Source: Mycobacterium sp. SVM_VP21 (GTDB taxonomy: Bacteria; Actinomycetota; Actinomycetes; Mycobacteriales; Mycobacteriaceae). Taken from it: a stretch of 64,000 nt of DNA. Location of the stretch: the NCBI GenBank assembly GCA_024758765.1, contig CP101406.1, forward strand, positions 2,852,001 to 2,916,000, read 5' to 3'. Shown here piece after piece: positions 1 to 8,721 of the stretch. The position numbers and the translations under genes were made by a program. The notes beneath the pieces were generated by a model. It made no database searches. It was not told the origin of the DNA and saw only the letters and a program-made list of their open reading frames with translations. The first letter of the stretch is position 1; each line of letters begins with the position of its first letter.

Positions 1-603
1 GCGGGCGGTGTGGATCGTCACCCCCGCGAAGGTATCGACACCGGCGATATCAGGCAGGTTCGGGGTGGTCAGCACTCCGCTGGCGTTGATCAGGAACCGG
101 GCCGTGGCGACTCCGGGTTCACGCCGCGGTCCCAGCTTCGCCTCTCCTTCGTCGAGCCTCGCTGAACCGCCGGGTTCACGCCGCGGTCCCAGCTTCGCCT
201 CTCCTTCGTCGAGCCTCGCTGAACCGCCGGTGGGTTCGGTCTGCACCCGCCACCAGCCGCGCTCCTCGTCGAACTGGGCGGCAAGCACTTTGGTGGCGAA
301 CCGGATTCGCGAGCGCAGACCGTACTTGTCGACGCAGTGCTCGGCGTAAGCCTTCAGCTCCCGGCCAGGCGCATACGTGCGCGACCAGTCCGGGCTCTGC
401 TCGAACGAGAACTGGTAGGAGAACGACGGAATGTCCACGGCGATACCCGGATAGGTGTTCCAGTGCCACGTGCCGCCGACCCCGTCGCCGGCCTCGATGA
501 TCGCAAAGTCCGACATCCCGGCACGGTCGAGGTTGATTGCCGCACCGATGCCGGAGAAGCCGGCGCCGACGATCAGAATCTCGTGGTCGGGTTTCTCGCT
601 CAC
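1..603 (-). CDS. Flavin-dependent (Baeyer-Villiger type) monooxygenase, 3' truncated by window edge
   Basis: The reading frame runs from a GTG at 603 off the left edge (201 codons visible). The start MSEKPDHEILIVGAGFSGIG has the FAD Rossmann GxGxxG fingerprint at about residues 10-20, and just before the edge FAGVTIH is the beginning of the Baeyer-Villiger FxGxxxHxxxW motif. It should use FAD and NADPH to oxidise ketones or similar substrates in the cytosol. It is the last gene of a lipI-VOC-monooxygenase operon (69-bp gap to the VOC gene), as in the Rv1393c region of M. tuberculosis. Oddity: two tandem 57-bp units (115-228) insert 38 residues in frame between the two fingerprints. Family assignment is strong; substrate unknown. 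Confidence 0.88.
   Translation of the reverse strand, partial: MSEKPDHEILIVGAGFSGIGAAINLDRAGMSDFAIIEAGDGVGGTWHWNTYPGIAVDIPSFSYQFSFEQSPDWSRTYAPGRELKAYAEHCVDKYGLRSRIRFATKVLAAQFDEERGWWRVQTEPTGGSARLDEGEAKLGPRREPGGSARLDEGEAKLGPRREPGVATARFLINASGVLTTPNLPDIAGVDTFAGVTIHTAR
115..228 (-). repeat. 57-bp tandem repeat, 2 identical copies, in-frame inside the monooxygenase gene
   Basis: Two identical head-to-tail 57-bp units (115-171 and 172-228). In the gene's frame each encodes 19 residues starting GGSARLDEGEAKLG and ending PRREP. The first 41 bases of the unit, read on the minus strand, match the repeat in priA (4224-4337) with only three mismatches and in the same codon phase; the last 16 bases differ. 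Confidence 0.9.
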
Positions 604-672
604 GGTCCGCTCCTCGTCGCCGGTGTCGATCGAGGTCGACGGTAGCGCGCACGCCGGGGGACCGGTGTGCTG

Positions 673-1059
673 TTACGGCATATCCTGCGGTGGCAGGCGC
701 CACGGCGGATTTCGGCGGGCCTGGCCGGCGTGAAACAGGCATAGCCGGTGACCATCGGGATCACGCAGCCTGGCCTCTCGCCACAGCCATGGCATGTCGG
801 TCGGCGGCTGGGTGAACTCAACCGAACCGCGCAACCGTTGATATTGCTCGTCGAGATCATCGGCTTCGAAATAGATCGTCACCTGCTCGCCGGCCGCGAC
901 CTCGCTGACGCGCTCTACCGAAAAGGTGCTGCCCCCGTCCGGGCACTCGAATCGCAGATAGTCGCCAGTCTTGACGATCAGCCGCAGACCCAGCTGCAGG
1001 TAGAACCGCTCGGCGCGGTCCAGGTCGGTGCTGCCGACGGTGACCTGGTTCAGCCGCAT
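673..1059 (-). CDS. VOC-family (glyoxalase/dioxygenase-like) protein
   Basis: A 128-residue protein with a single vicinal-oxygen-chelate type module: an N-terminal strand NQVTVGSTDLDRAERFY, a middle GDYLRFECPDGG, and a C-terminal ARLRDPDGHRLCLFHAG strand typical of glyoxalase/bleomycin-resistance folds. The ATG follows directly on the TAG of the lipI-type gene, so the two are translationally adjacent, and the monooxygenase gene follows. Such proteins use metal-dependent isomerase, dioxygenase or lyase chemistry or bind drugs; the reaction here cannot be told from sequence. Cytosolic, no signal peptide. Confidence 0.82.
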   Translation of the reverse strand: MRLNQVTVGSTDLDRAERFYLQLGLRLIVKTGDYLRFECPDGGSTFSVERVSEVAAGEQVTIYFEADDLDEQYQRLRGSVEFTQPPTDMPWLWREARLRDPDGHRLCLFHAGQARRNPPWRLPPQDMP

Positions 1060-1989
1060 CTAGTACGCCAGGGCGGCGCGCAACGCGGCCAGCCCGCGGT
1101 CGGCGGCCTCGGTGGCAGACGGGATCACTCCGGCGTAGCCCAGATAGCCGTGAACCAGCGTTTCGGCGTTGTGCACCTGTACCGGAACCCCGGCAGCGGC
1201 CAGCAATTCGCCGTAGCGGATGCCGTCGTCGCGTAGCGGATCGTGGCCGGCGACCGCGATGTAGGCCGGTGGCAGGTCGGCCAGATTCTCTGCGCGTGCC
1301 GGGGCCAGCATCGCCGGCGGGCTGCTCAGGTCCAGGCCCCCGGCGTAGGCCTGCGTCAACGCGGCGATTGCGGCGCTGTCGATGATCGGCGCGTGGGCGT
1401 TCTCGGTGAACGACGGCAGGCGGCCGTCGTAGGTGGTGGCCGGATACCACAGCAACTGGAAGGCGATCGCCGGTCCACCGGCATCACGGGCCAGCTGGGA
1501 CACCACCGCGGCCAGGTTGCCACCGGCCGAGTCCCCGGCTACCGCCAACCGGGCCGGATCCACACCCAGCGCAGCGGCGTGGGCCGACACCCACTCGGTG
1601 GCCGCCATCGCATCCTCGACAGCGGCCGGGAACGGATGTTCCGGGGCCAGCCGGTAATCCACCGACACCACCACCGCGCCCGCGTCGACGGCATGCATAC
1701 GTGCCGTGCCGTCGTGGGTGTCGAGGTCGCCGGCGACGAAGCCGCCGCCGTGGAAGAACACCACCACCGGCGCCGCACCGGATTCGGTGCCCGCCGGCCG
1801 GTAGATGCGTATCGGCAGGTCGCCACCGGGTCCGGCGATCACCTGGTCCTCGCTGGGCAGGTCCGGGTGCACAGGTCGATGGGGCAGGTCGCGCATCGCG
1901 CGACGCGCTGCCTCGACGCCGTCGTCCAGTGTCAGTCGGAACGGGATGGCGTCCAGTACCTTCAGCACTATGGGGTCGATTGCTGGCAT
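1060..1989 (-). CDS. lipI: Alpha/beta hydrolase, hormone-sensitive lipase family (LipI/LipH type)
   Basis: About 309 residues from the start [19 protein letters not shown]. It has the HSL-family oxyanion motif HGGGF, the nucleophile elbow GDSAGG, and C-terminal HDPLRDDG and LVHGYLGY segments that supply the catalytic Asp and His. It hydrolyses short-chain esters or lipids. It closely resembles M. tuberculosis LipI (Rv1400c) as I recall it, including the C-terminal [21 protein letters not shown] stretch. An ATG at 2022 would add 11 residues, but the inner start matches LipI and avoids deeper overlap with the divergent gene. First gene of the lipI-VOC-monooxygenase operon. Confidence 0.9.
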   Translation of the reverse strand: MPAIDPIVLKVLDAIPFRLTLDDGVEAARRAMRDLPHRPVHPDLPSEDQVIAGPGGDLPIRIYRPAGTESGAAPVVVFFHGGGFVAGDLDTHDGTARMHAVDAGAVVVSVDYRLAPEHPFPAAVEDAMAATEWVSAHAAALGVDPARLAVAGDSAGGNLAAVVSQLARDAGGPAIAFQLLWYPATTYDGRLPSFTENAHAPIIDSAAIAALTQAYAGGLDLSSPPAMLAPARAENLADLPPAYIAVAGHDPLRDDGIRYGELLAAAGVPVQVHNAETLVHGYLGYAGVIPSATEAADRGLAALRAALAY

Positions 1990-2710
1990 AGAAACACCGT
2001 ACGCAACCCGCCGAGTCTTCACCGGCTGGGCGGCAGCGGGATGGCTCGGAGTGGCTTACGGCATCTTCCTGACGGTGGTGGCGTTGCGCTCTGGGCCGGG
2101 AGAGGCGCTGACCGGGCAATGGATCGGGCAGCCGGCCTTCAAGGCGGCGATGGCGGTGCTGTTGGCGTTCGCCGCGGCCGCCCACCCGATCCTGCGGGAG
2201 GCGCGCTGGCTGATACCGGCCCTGATCTTCTCCGCGACCGGTGACTGGCTACTGGCGATCCCGTGGTGGGAACCGTCCTTCGTTGCGGGTCTGGCTGCGT
2301 TCCTAGTGGCGCACCTATGTTTTCTGGGCGCGCTGTTGCCGCTGGCGGTGGTGTCGCGCGGCCGGCTGATCGGGGCGGGCCTGGTCGGGGTGAGCTGCCT
2401 GATGCTATTGGCGTGGTTCTGGCCCGGCATGGCCCGCGAAGGCATGACGTTGCCGGTGACGGTGTATGTCTTGGTGCTTGGCGCGATGGTGTGCGCCGCG
2501 CTGCTGGCGAAGCTGCCCACACCCTGGACCGCGGTCGGTGCGGTGTGCTTCGCGGTGTCGGACGCAATGATCGGAGCCAGCCAGTTCGTCTTGGGCAATG
2601 AACTGCTGGCGGCGCCGATCTGGTGGGCCTACGCGGCGGCACAGCTGCTGATCACGGCCGGGTTCTTCTTCGGCCGGTCCACCGGCACGGAAGAGGCGGC
2701 CGCGGACTGA
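1970..2710 (+). CDS. YhhN-family integral membrane protein (Rv1401-like)
   Basis: About 246 residues, nearly all hydrophobic, with roughly eight predicted membrane helices beginning at [19 protein letters not shown]. The [18 protein letters not shown] segment ([11 protein letters not shown]) and [15 protein letters not shown] fit the YhhN/TMEM86 family, which in animals contains lysoplasmalogenase. It occupies the position of Rv1401 between lipI and priA. The ATG at 1970 lies inside the 5' end of the divergent lipI gene (20-bp overlap); no better in-frame start is visible before the first helix, so the start is uncertain. Enzymatic role in bacteria is inference. Confidence 0.8.
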   Translation: MGSIAGIETPYATRRVFTGWAAAGWLGVAYGIFLTVVALRSGPGEALTGQWIGQPAFKAAMAVLLAFAAAAHPILREARWLIPALIFSATGDWLLAIPWWEPSFVAGLAAFLVAHLCFLGALLPLAVVSRGRLIGAGLVGVSCLMLLAWFWPGMAREGMTLPVTVYVLVLGAMVCAALLAKLPTPWTAVGAVCFAVSDAMIGASQFVLGNELLAAPIWWAYAAAQLLITAGFFFGRSTGTEEAAAD

Positions 2711-2733
2711 GATTCGCCGCCGGGCCCGATCGG

Positions 2734-4092
2734 TCAATGCCGGTGATTCCCGGTGCCGGGGCGCAGTCGTTCCGGATCGAACGCCGGCAGTCGACGGCGG
2801 TGTAGTGCGGTCATGTGGTGGGTCGCCAACGCATCGCCATGGCCCGAAGCGATGTCGCCGATGCTGAAGAGAGACTCGCCGCCGGGAGCGAAGTAGGAGC
2901 TGTGGCTGCTCATCGGCAACGTCACGCCGCGGTTTTCGGCTTTGAACCGGGTGGATCCGTAGCCGTCTGCGGCAGGATCGGCGCCGAGCCCGATCGTTGC
3001 CGACGTTGTCGGCAGGGGCAGTTGCGGCTGGCCGCCGAAACCGGTGATCGGGTCCGACGATGCCGCCCCCACATACACATGTCCTCCTGCGGGCAGATGA
3101 AAGTCGTTGGCGCTGTGGGCCAGGTCGGTTCCCGGTGAGCCCACGAGCACTACGTCGTCGGCGCCCAATCCCGCCGAGGCCGCGGCGTCGGCCACCGTTG
3201 TCGAACCATAGGAGTGTCCGACCACCGTGACGTGCGAGGCGCCGACGTGCGACGCCGCCAGGGCGCGGACGTCGGCGGCCAGCAGTCGGCCTCCCGCCCG
3301 GGCGCCGGCCGGCTGCGTCACCGCCGGATCGAACAGGCTGTCCGGCGCGCGATAACCCATCCAGACGACGACCGAATTGCTGCGATCCGGATCGGAGCGG
3401 ACGGCCTCGCGATAGACATTGCGTCCCTCCGGGTGCGACAGGTAGCCATCGCGGACGCTGCTGTGCGCGCCGGGCACCAGCACGGTGGTGTTGTCAGCGC
3501 TGTCCGGATCGCCGATCGCGATCGCGGCCCGCCCGCGTCCGCCGAACGCTGCCGGTTCGTAGATGAGCAGCAGCACCGGGGCTGTGCCGTCACTGGAGTT
3601 GGCTGTCAGCCCGTCGCGGACGCGTAGCGCGTTTTCGTAGCGCACGATGTCGGCGGCACTAAGGGCCGAAGTCGGGTTGACCACCCGCCGAATGTCGTCG
3701 GCCAGCGCCTGCCGGTTGATCCGGTCGCGCAGCCGGGCTGGCGCACCGTAACCGGCACCCATCGACCGTAACCGCGTCGTCTGGCGTCGGTTGTCGGCGA
3801 CCGCGTCGCCGACCACCCGCCATATCTCTCGGGACTTGGCGGCCAGGAACAGCTGAAACTGGCGGGCACCGGCCGGGGTGTCCCACACCGGTGCCCACGG
3901 ATCGTCCAGCGCGTCACGGATCTCGCCGTGGATGGCATCGAGGTGGCGGCGGCCCGCGCGGGCGTGATCGGTGGCGGCGCGCACTGCGGCGGCCAGCACG
4001 TAATCGGTCAGTCGCGCAGTCTGCATCCGCGAGGCGAGGTCCGCTTCACGGACCTGCGCCGTGGCGGCGTGGGCCCCGCGCTGTCCGGGCAT
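2734..4092 (-). CDS. Alpha/beta hydrolase, DUF1023 family
   Basis: A 452-residue protein. The N-terminal 150 residues are helical and charged with no signal peptide; the C-terminal part is a DUF1023 hydrolase domain with a serine-nucleophile elbow GHSYGSTT, preceded by VLVPGAHSSVRDGYL and VVVWMGYRAPDS and followed by LVGSPGTDLAHSANDF. These mycobacterial enzymes are putative esterases or lipases of unknown substrate. It is divergent from priA (107-bp spacer) and convergent with the YhhN gene. I do not remember a gene at this place in M. tuberculosis, so it may be a lineage-specific insertion. Confidence 0.82.
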   Translation of the reverse strand: MPGQRGAHAATAQVREADLASRMQTARLTDYVLAAAVRAATDHARAGRRHLDAIHGEIRDALDDPWAPVWDTPAGARQFQLFLAAKSREIWRVVGDAVADNRRQTTRLRSMGAGYGAPARLRDRINRQALADDIRRVVNPTSALSAADIVRYENALRVRDGLTANSSDGTAPVLLLIYEPAAFGGRGRAAIAIGDPDSADNTTVLVPGAHSSVRDGYLSHPEGRNVYREAVRSDPDRSNSVVVWMGYRAPDSLFDPAVTQPAGARAGGRLLAADVRALAASHVGASHVTVVGHSYGSTTVADAAASAGLGADDVVLVGSPGTDLAHSANDFHLPAGGHVYVGAASSDPITGFGGQPQLPLPTTSATIGLGADPAADGYGSTRFKAENRGVTLPMSSHSSYFAPGGESLFSIGDIASGHGDALATHHMTALHRRRLPAFDPERLRPGTGNHRH

Positions 4093-4199
4093 ACCGCAGC
4101 AACGTAATTCGGCGCAGCTGGCGTCGGCTCCGCCGATCCACAGCCCGCTCCGGTTGTGATCCGCCGTCTGCCGCGGTCGGCGGCGTCTGCTAGACCTGC

Positions 4200-6308
4200 G
4201 TGGTGAGTGTCGACGGTGGACCCGGCGGTTCAGCGAGCCTCGACGGAGGAGAGGTGAAGCTGGGGGCGCCGCTTGCGCCGGGCGGTTCAGCGAGCCTCGA
4301 CGGAGGAGAGGTGAAGCTGGGGGCGCCGCTTGCGCCGGGCGAGCCCATCGCTCGGGTGCTGCCGATGCTCTCGGTGCCGCACCTGGACCGTGAGTTCGAC
4401 TATCTCGTCACACCGGAGCAGGCCGAGGATGCCCGGCCCGGGGCACGGGTGCGGGTGCGTTTTCATGGCCGGCTGGTTGACGCCTTCGTCTGGGAGCGTC
4501 GCGTCGACACCGATCATGTCGGACGGCTGGGTCGGCTGGAGCGGGTGGTCTCGGCCGAACCGGTGCTCACCGACGAGGTCCGCCGCCTGGTGGAAGCGGT
4601 GGCCGCACGCTACGCCGGCAGCCGGGCCGACGTGCTGCGGCTGGCCGTGCCGCCGCGGCACGCCCGGGTGGAACGCGAAGCGACGACGCCAACCGAATCG
4701 CCCGTCATCGCCCCGGTAGATCCCGCTGGCTGGCAGCGGTATGTGGCGGGCGGATCGTTCCTGACTGCGCTGGGCGAAGGCCGGGCCGCTCGCGCGGTAT
4801 GGCAGGTGCTACCCGGGGACTTGTGGACCGACCGGTTCGTCGACGCTGCCGCCCAGACGATTCGCGCCGGCCGCACCGCACTGGCGATCGTGCCCGATCA
4901 GCGAGACGTCGACGCGCTCTGTGGTGCCGCGACGGCGCGAATCGACGAGTCAGTGGTCGTGGCGCTGTCCGCGGGATTGGGTCCGGCCACCCGTTACCGG
5001 CGCTGGCTGTCGGTACTGCGCGGCGGGGCGCGCCTGGTGATCGGCACGCGCAGCGCGGTGTTCGCCCCCCTGGCCGATCTGGGCCTGGTGATGGTCTGGG
5101 ATGACGGCGACGACTCGCTCGCCGAGCCCCGGGCGCCTTATCCGCATGCCCGCGACGTGGCGATGCTGCGGGCACACCTGGCGGGCTGCGCCGCCCTGAT
5201 CGGCGGGCACGCCCGTACCGCCGAAGCGCATGCCCTGGTGGGCACCGGGTGGGCGCACGACGTGGTGGCCCCGCGGGCGGTGCTGCGGACGGCCGCGCCT
5301 CGGGTGGTCGCCCTCGACGACACCGGCTACGCCGAGCAGCGCGACGCCGCGGCGCGCAGCGCTCGCTTGCCCACCGTCGCCCTGCAGAGCGCGCGCAGCG
5401 CGCTGGCAGCTGGGGCGCCGGTACTGGTGCAGGTGCCCCGGCGGGGCTATGTGCCGTCGCTGGCCTGCGGGCGCTGCCGCACGATTGCCCGCTGTCGGCA
5501 CTGCACCGGCCCGTTGTCGCTGTCGGAGCGCGGTAGTGCCGCCTTGTGCCGCTGGTGCGGCCGGGGCGACCCGGCGCTGCGCTGTGTGCGCTGCGGGTCG
5601 GATGCCGTGCGGGCGGTCGTCATCGGCGCCCGGCGCACCGCGGAAGAACTTGGCCGCGCCTTTCCGGGCACCCCGGTGGTCACCTCCGCCGGTGACACCA
5701 TCGTCGACCGCATCGAGGACGGCGCAGCGCTGGTGATCGCCACTCCCGGCGCCGAACCCCGCGCCCCGCACGGCTACGGGGCAGCATTGCTGCTCGACAG
5801 TTGGGCGCTGCTGGGCCGCCAGGATCTGCGTGCCGCCGAGGACACGCTGCGGCGCTGGATGGGGGCGGCGGCCCTGGTGCGTGACCATGCGTCCGGCGGG
5901 CTGGTGACGGTGGTCGCCGAATCGTCGATCCCGACGGTGCAAGCCCTGATCCGGTGGGATCCGGTCGGCCACGCCGACGCCGAGTTGGCCACCCGAGCCG
6001 AGGTGGGGCTGCCGCCCGCGGTGCACATCGCTGCCCTCGACGGTGATTCGGATTCGGTGACGACGCTGCTGGAGCAGGCGCGGCTGCCGGACGGCGCCGA
6101 CCTGCTGGGGCCGGTGCCGCTGCCGCCGGGCGTGCGGCGTCCAGCCGGTGTCCCCGACGAGCTGAATGTGATCCGGATGCTGGTTCGGGTGGGCCGCGAT
6201 CATGGCTTACCGCTGGCCTCGGCGCTACGCCACGGCATCGGGGTGCTCAGTGCACGCGGGTCGAGCCACCCGGTGCGGGTGCAGATCGATCCACTGCACA
6301 TCGGTTAG
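4200..6308 (+). CDS. priA: Primosomal protein N' (PriA), actinobacterial helicase-degenerate form
   Basis: 702 residues. The DNA-binding domain begins at EPIARVLPMLSVPHLDREFDYLV, and a zinc-binding module follows with CxxC pairs: CGRC, CRHC, CRWC and CVRC around residues 420-470. The helicase Walker B DEEH is replaced by WDDGDD, and no Walker A lysine motif is evident, as in mycobacterial PriA generally, so a structural role in replication restart is more likely than helicase action. The GTG at 4200 is followed by two 57-bp repeat units encoding GGSASLDGGEVKLG-type sequence before the conserved domain. The N-terminus is therefore extended and probably disordered; a start after the repeats is not excluded. 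Confidence 0.9.
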   Translation: MVSVDGGPGGSASLDGGEVKLGAPLAPGGSASLDGGEVKLGAPLAPGEPIARVLPMLSVPHLDREFDYLVTPEQAEDARPGARVRVRFHGRLVDAFVWERRVDTDHVGRLGRLERVVSAEPVLTDEVRRLVEAVAARYAGSRADVLRLAVPPRHARVEREATTPTESPVIAPVDPAGWQRYVAGGSFLTALGEGRAARAVWQVLPGDLWTDRFVDAAAQTIRAGRTALAIVPDQRDVDALCGAATARIDESVVVALSAGLGPATRYRRWLSVLRGGARLVIGTRSAVFAPLADLGLVMVWDDGDDSLAEPRAPYPHARDVAMLRAHLAGCAALIGGHARTAEAHALVGTGWAHDVVAPRAVLRTAAPRVVALDDTGYAEQRDAAARSARLPTVALQSARSALAAGAPVLVQVPRRGYVPSLACGRCRTIARCRHCTGPLSLSERGSAALCRWCGRGDPALRCVRCGSDAVRAVVIGARRTAEELGRAFPGTPVVTSAGDTIVDRIEDGAALVIATPGAEPRAPHGYGAALLLDSWALLGRQDLRAAEDTLRRWMGAAALVRDHASGGLVTVVAESSIPTVQALIRWDPVGHADAELATRAEVGLPPAVHIAALDGDSDSVTTLLEQARLPDGADLLGPVPLPPGVRRPAGVPDELNVIRMLVRVGRDHGLPLASALRHGIGVLSARGSSHPVRVQIDPLHIG
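4224..4337 (+). repeat. 57-bp tandem repeat, 2 identical copies, in-frame at the priA N-terminus
   Basis: Two identical 57-bp units (4224-4280, 4281-4337) encode GGSASLDGGEVKLG followed by APLAP, twice. The first 41 bases match the monooxygenase-gene repeat (115-228) with three substitutions, in the same codon phase. Both sites are thus members of one dispersed repeat family that can be read through as protein. Confidence 0.9.
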
Positions 6309-6327
6309 CCAATCGGCCGGTCCGGCC

Positions 6328-7242
6328 TCACCACGGCACGAGTTGGATCATGCCGGGTGGCCGGGGCGGCGCCGGCGGGGGCTCGGCGGGCCGGCCGTTG
6401 TCGGCGCCTCCGCCGCCGGCACCGCCGTTCCCTGGGCCGCTGCCGTCGGTGGCACTGCCGGACTGCGGACCGCCTGGGGCCGGCAGGTCTTGCGGTGGCG
6501 TCGGTGGCTGCTGCGGTGGCGGGGGCGGCAGCTGTTGCGGGGGCGGTAGCTGCTCCGGTGGCGCTGGGGGCGGTGGCGCTTGGGGCGGTGGCGGTGGGGG
6601 TTGTTGTGGGGGCTGCGGTGGCTGTTGTCGTGGCGGCGGTTTCGTGGCGGCGCCGGGGGACCGGGGAATCTTGGCCTTGGGTGCCTGCGGCGGCGGAATC
6701 TTCGGCGGTTTCGGCTGCGACGCGTCGCCGGTGGCTATGGTGTCGACCGGTGAGCCGAGCACCGCACCAATAGCGTCGACGGTGTTGCCAGCCGAAACGG
6801 TTGTTCGGTAGTTCGCCACCACCACCAGAGGGGCGGGTTCATGGGATTGCCGAGTGCGGCTGGCCGCCAGCGAGGCGATCTTGCCTTGATCGCCCGGACA
6901 GTAGACCTGCACCGCCGCCGCGATGAATCGGCTCATGGTGGCCGACAGTCGATCCGACTGTTCGCGTAAGTCCGGGTTCATTCCGTAGGCATCGTTGTTC
7001 AATCCATCCAGTACGGTCTGCGCCGGTATGCCGTCGTCGAGTTTGAGGCAGACCTTATGGCCGGCGGCGACGACGGTCGCAATGTTGTCCATGGCGGGAA
7101 TTTGTTTCTCTTGGAGCACCGCCAGAAATTGATCGTCCTGACTCGGATCCGCTGCTGCAACGCCGTACGGCAGCGTTGCGACGGCGATCGCCGTCGCCGC
7201 AACGATCGTGACGCCGTGGCACGTGGTCCTCGGGGTGAACAT
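6328..7242 (-). CDS. Secreted DUF732 protein with proline-rich C-terminus (copy 1)
   Basis: About 304 residues. The start at 7242 has a GGAGG ribosome site; an ATG at 7281 is possible but less likely. The signal peptide has hydrophobic core VTIVAATAIAVATLPYGVAAA, followed by a DUF732 domain (DDQFLAVLQEKQIP, GHKVCLKLDDG, VQVYCPGDQ) with two cysteines that may form a disulfide. From about residue 165 the protein is dominated by proline runs and ends with glycine-rich sequence and PPGMIQLVPW. The whole architecture, including the tail, recurs in the gene at 11560-12561. Function unknown; exported. Convergent with priA (about 20 bp apart). Confidence 0.85.
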   Translation of the reverse strand: MFTPRTTCHGVTIVAATAIAVATLPYGVAAADPSQDDQFLAVLQEKQIPAMDNIATVVAAGHKVCLKLDDGIPAQTVLDGLNNDAYGMNPDLREQSDRLSATMSRFIAAAVQVYCPGDQGKIASLAASRTRQSHEPAPLVVVANYRTTVSAGNTVDAIGAVLGSPVDTIATGDASQPKPPKIPPPQAPKAKIPRSPGAATKPPPRQQPPQPPQQPPPPPPQAPPPPAPPEQLPPPQQLPPPPPQQPPTPPQDLPAPGGPQSGSATDGSGPGNGGAGGGGADNGRPAEPPPAPPRPPGMIQLVPW

Positions 7243-7469
7243 GGCACGGTCCTCCGTTCGTGTCCGGACCGTGCCCGTCACCGGCCGTTGGGTGGGGAGG
7301 CCGCCACCGTTGCCTGAATTGACAATTGACCCAGGCAGAGGAAAACGGGCGGGCGGTGGACGTTGTCTCCGCCGGAACTGTTTGTCGCTGCTGCGTGTGG
7401 TTCCCGGTCCGCGTCAGAGCGCAGCGTGGGCATCTCGCAGAACTAGGCGAGAACCTGCGCGTCGCTACG

Positions 7470-7593
7470 TGGGCTTGCCGCGATGGAACATCTGTTGCGC
7501 CTCCGTTTGATGGGCGGTGGCTGTCGACTCGGCAGCTGCCGTATTAAATCGTATACCGATATTTCATCACCGGAATTGGTATTGCCGCAAGAG
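7470..7593 (-). pseudogene. Relic of a membrane-protein gene start and its promoter (paralogue of 12648-13109)
   Basis: Positions 7514-7593 align without gaps to 13131-13210, sharing GCGGTGGC, AGCTGCCG, CGATATTTCA and ATTGCCG at identical spacing (about 52 of 80 bases). CCTCCGTT, the reverse complement of the ribosome site, is shared at 7500-7507 and 13118-13125. CTGTTGCG and GAACAT from the first codons of the intact gene are also present, but about 18 bases including the start codon are missing. The DUF732 gene lies downstream in both copies, so this is half of a duplicated two-gene block whose first gene was lost. Confidence 0.6.
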
Positions 7594-7640
7594 TTTGTTG
7601 GTCGTCATCTCGCGAGAAGATGCCGACGGATCGGCGATTG

Positions 7641-7654
7641 GGGCCCAACGACCC
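7641..7654 (+). promoter_or_regulatory. DosR/DevR-box-like palindrome upstream of the universal stress gene
   Basis: Core GGGCCCAACGACCC; the 20-mer 7638-7657 matches about 14 of 20 positions of the published DosR consensus TTSGGGACTWWAGTCCCSAA. It shares 12 of 14 core bases with the site upstream of acg (11298-11311). It is 86 bp upstream of the start at 7740. Confidence 0.6.
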
Positions 7655-7739
7655 CTGCCGAATCGTCCCGGGTCGCAGTAATTTCGAAGGTAAGTCGGCT
7701 AGCCGGTCGGCCGGTCGATCAACATGGTTGGAGGCTGCG

Positions 7740-8630
7740 ATGTCACAAGTCAGAACGACACCCGGAATCGTGGTGGGTGTCGACGGATCGCCTGAATCCG
7801 ACGCGGCAGTGGCTTGGGCGACGCATGAGGCGATCATGCGCCAGTTGCCGCTCACGCTGCTGCATGTGGTGACGCCGCTGGAGACCGGCTGGCCTCCGGG
7901 GCCGGTAGTCGAGGGGATGCCCAGTTGGCAGGCCGACGAGGCGAATAAGGTCCTGGCGCGGGCCCGCAATGTGGTCGACGCCAGCCGGGGCGACACCGCG
8001 TCGCCGGAGGTGCACACCGAGATGGCCTACTCCCAGGTGGTCTCGACGCTTATCGGTGTCACCAAGAATTGCTGGCTGACTGTCGTCGGCTCAACGGGGC
8101 TGGGTGCGATCGGCCGCCTGCTGCTGGGCTCGGTGAGCACCAGCCTGATTCACCACGGGCACGGTCCGATCGCGGTCATTCGCGCCGACCGCGATTGCGA
8201 GAAAGGCGCATCCGTGGTGGTGGGCATCGACGGATCGCCGGTCTCAGAGCAAGCAACGGCGCTGGCGTTCGACGAAGCCTCCCGCCGAGGAGTGCCGCTG
8301 GTGGCCTTGCATGCCTGGAGTGACGTCGGGGTCATGCCGATCCTCAACATGGATCGGCGCGACTACGAAGTCCAGGGGCAGGAAATCCTCGCTGAGCGTC
8401 TTGCGGGTTACCAGGAGCAATATCCGGATGTTGCCGTCGAGCGGCGCGTTGTCTGTGATCAGCCCACCCGCTGGTTGGTCAAGGCGGCCGAGGATGCACA
8501 GTTGGTAGTGGTCGGCAGTCACGGGCGCGGCGGATTCGCTAGCCAGCTCTTGGGATCGGTCAGTTCTGCGGTAGCCCACGCCGCCGGGATCCCCGTGATC
8601 GTGGTTCGCCCTCGGCCGCACACCCATTGA
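7740..8630 (+). CDS. Universal stress protein, two USP domains
   Basis: 296 residues. The start [20 protein letters not shown] at 7740 is chosen for its GGAGG ribosome site 6 bp upstream. Two USP domains in tandem: residues about 8-145 with the ATP-binding pattern [15 protein letters not shown], and about 150-290 with [15 protein letters not shown], both of the G-2x-G-9x-G(S/T) type. Family members in M. tuberculosis (Rv2005c, Rv2623, Rv1996) are DosR-regulated ATP-binding proteins that restrain growth. A DosR-like box lies upstream. Monocistronic, convergent with the devR operon. Confidence 0.92.
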   Translation: MSQVRTTPGIVVGVDGSPESDAAVAWATHEAIMRQLPLTLLHVVTPLETGWPPGPVVEGMPSWQADEANKVLARARNVVDASRGDTASPEVHTEMAYSQVVSTLIGVTKNCWLTVVGSTGLGAIGRLLLGSVSTSLIHHGHGPIAVIRADRDCEKGASVVVGIDGSPVSEQATALAFDEASRRGVPLVALHAWSDVGVMPILNMDRRDYEVQGQEILAERLAGYQEQYPDVAVERRVVCDQPTRWLVKAAEDAQLVVVGSHGRGGFASQLLGSVSSAVAHAAGIPVIVVRPRPHTH

Positions 8631-8721
8631 CCATCGGAGGTCTAGTCGGCAGCCTCGCTGACGCGGCGCAGTGCACGTCCGTCCATCGGGTGCGGGTGAA
8701 GATTGATCCGCTCTGACGGTG

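Larger units (their letters stand above)
7243..7739. other. Intergenic region with a gene relic and a DosR-like box
   Basis: Nearly 500 bp without an intact gene. The stretch 7500-7593 is homologous to the promoter region of the membrane-protein gene at 12648-13109, and the bases just left of it (about 7470-7499) match that gene's 5' end with the start codon deleted. A DosR-type palindrome lies at 7641-7654. The short frames here show no recognisable protein. Confidence 0.6.

Noticed and set aside
4950..6203. Long open frame antisense to priA
   Set aside because: High-GC third-position bias gives long antisense frames; the translation has no recognisable domain and priA is certain.
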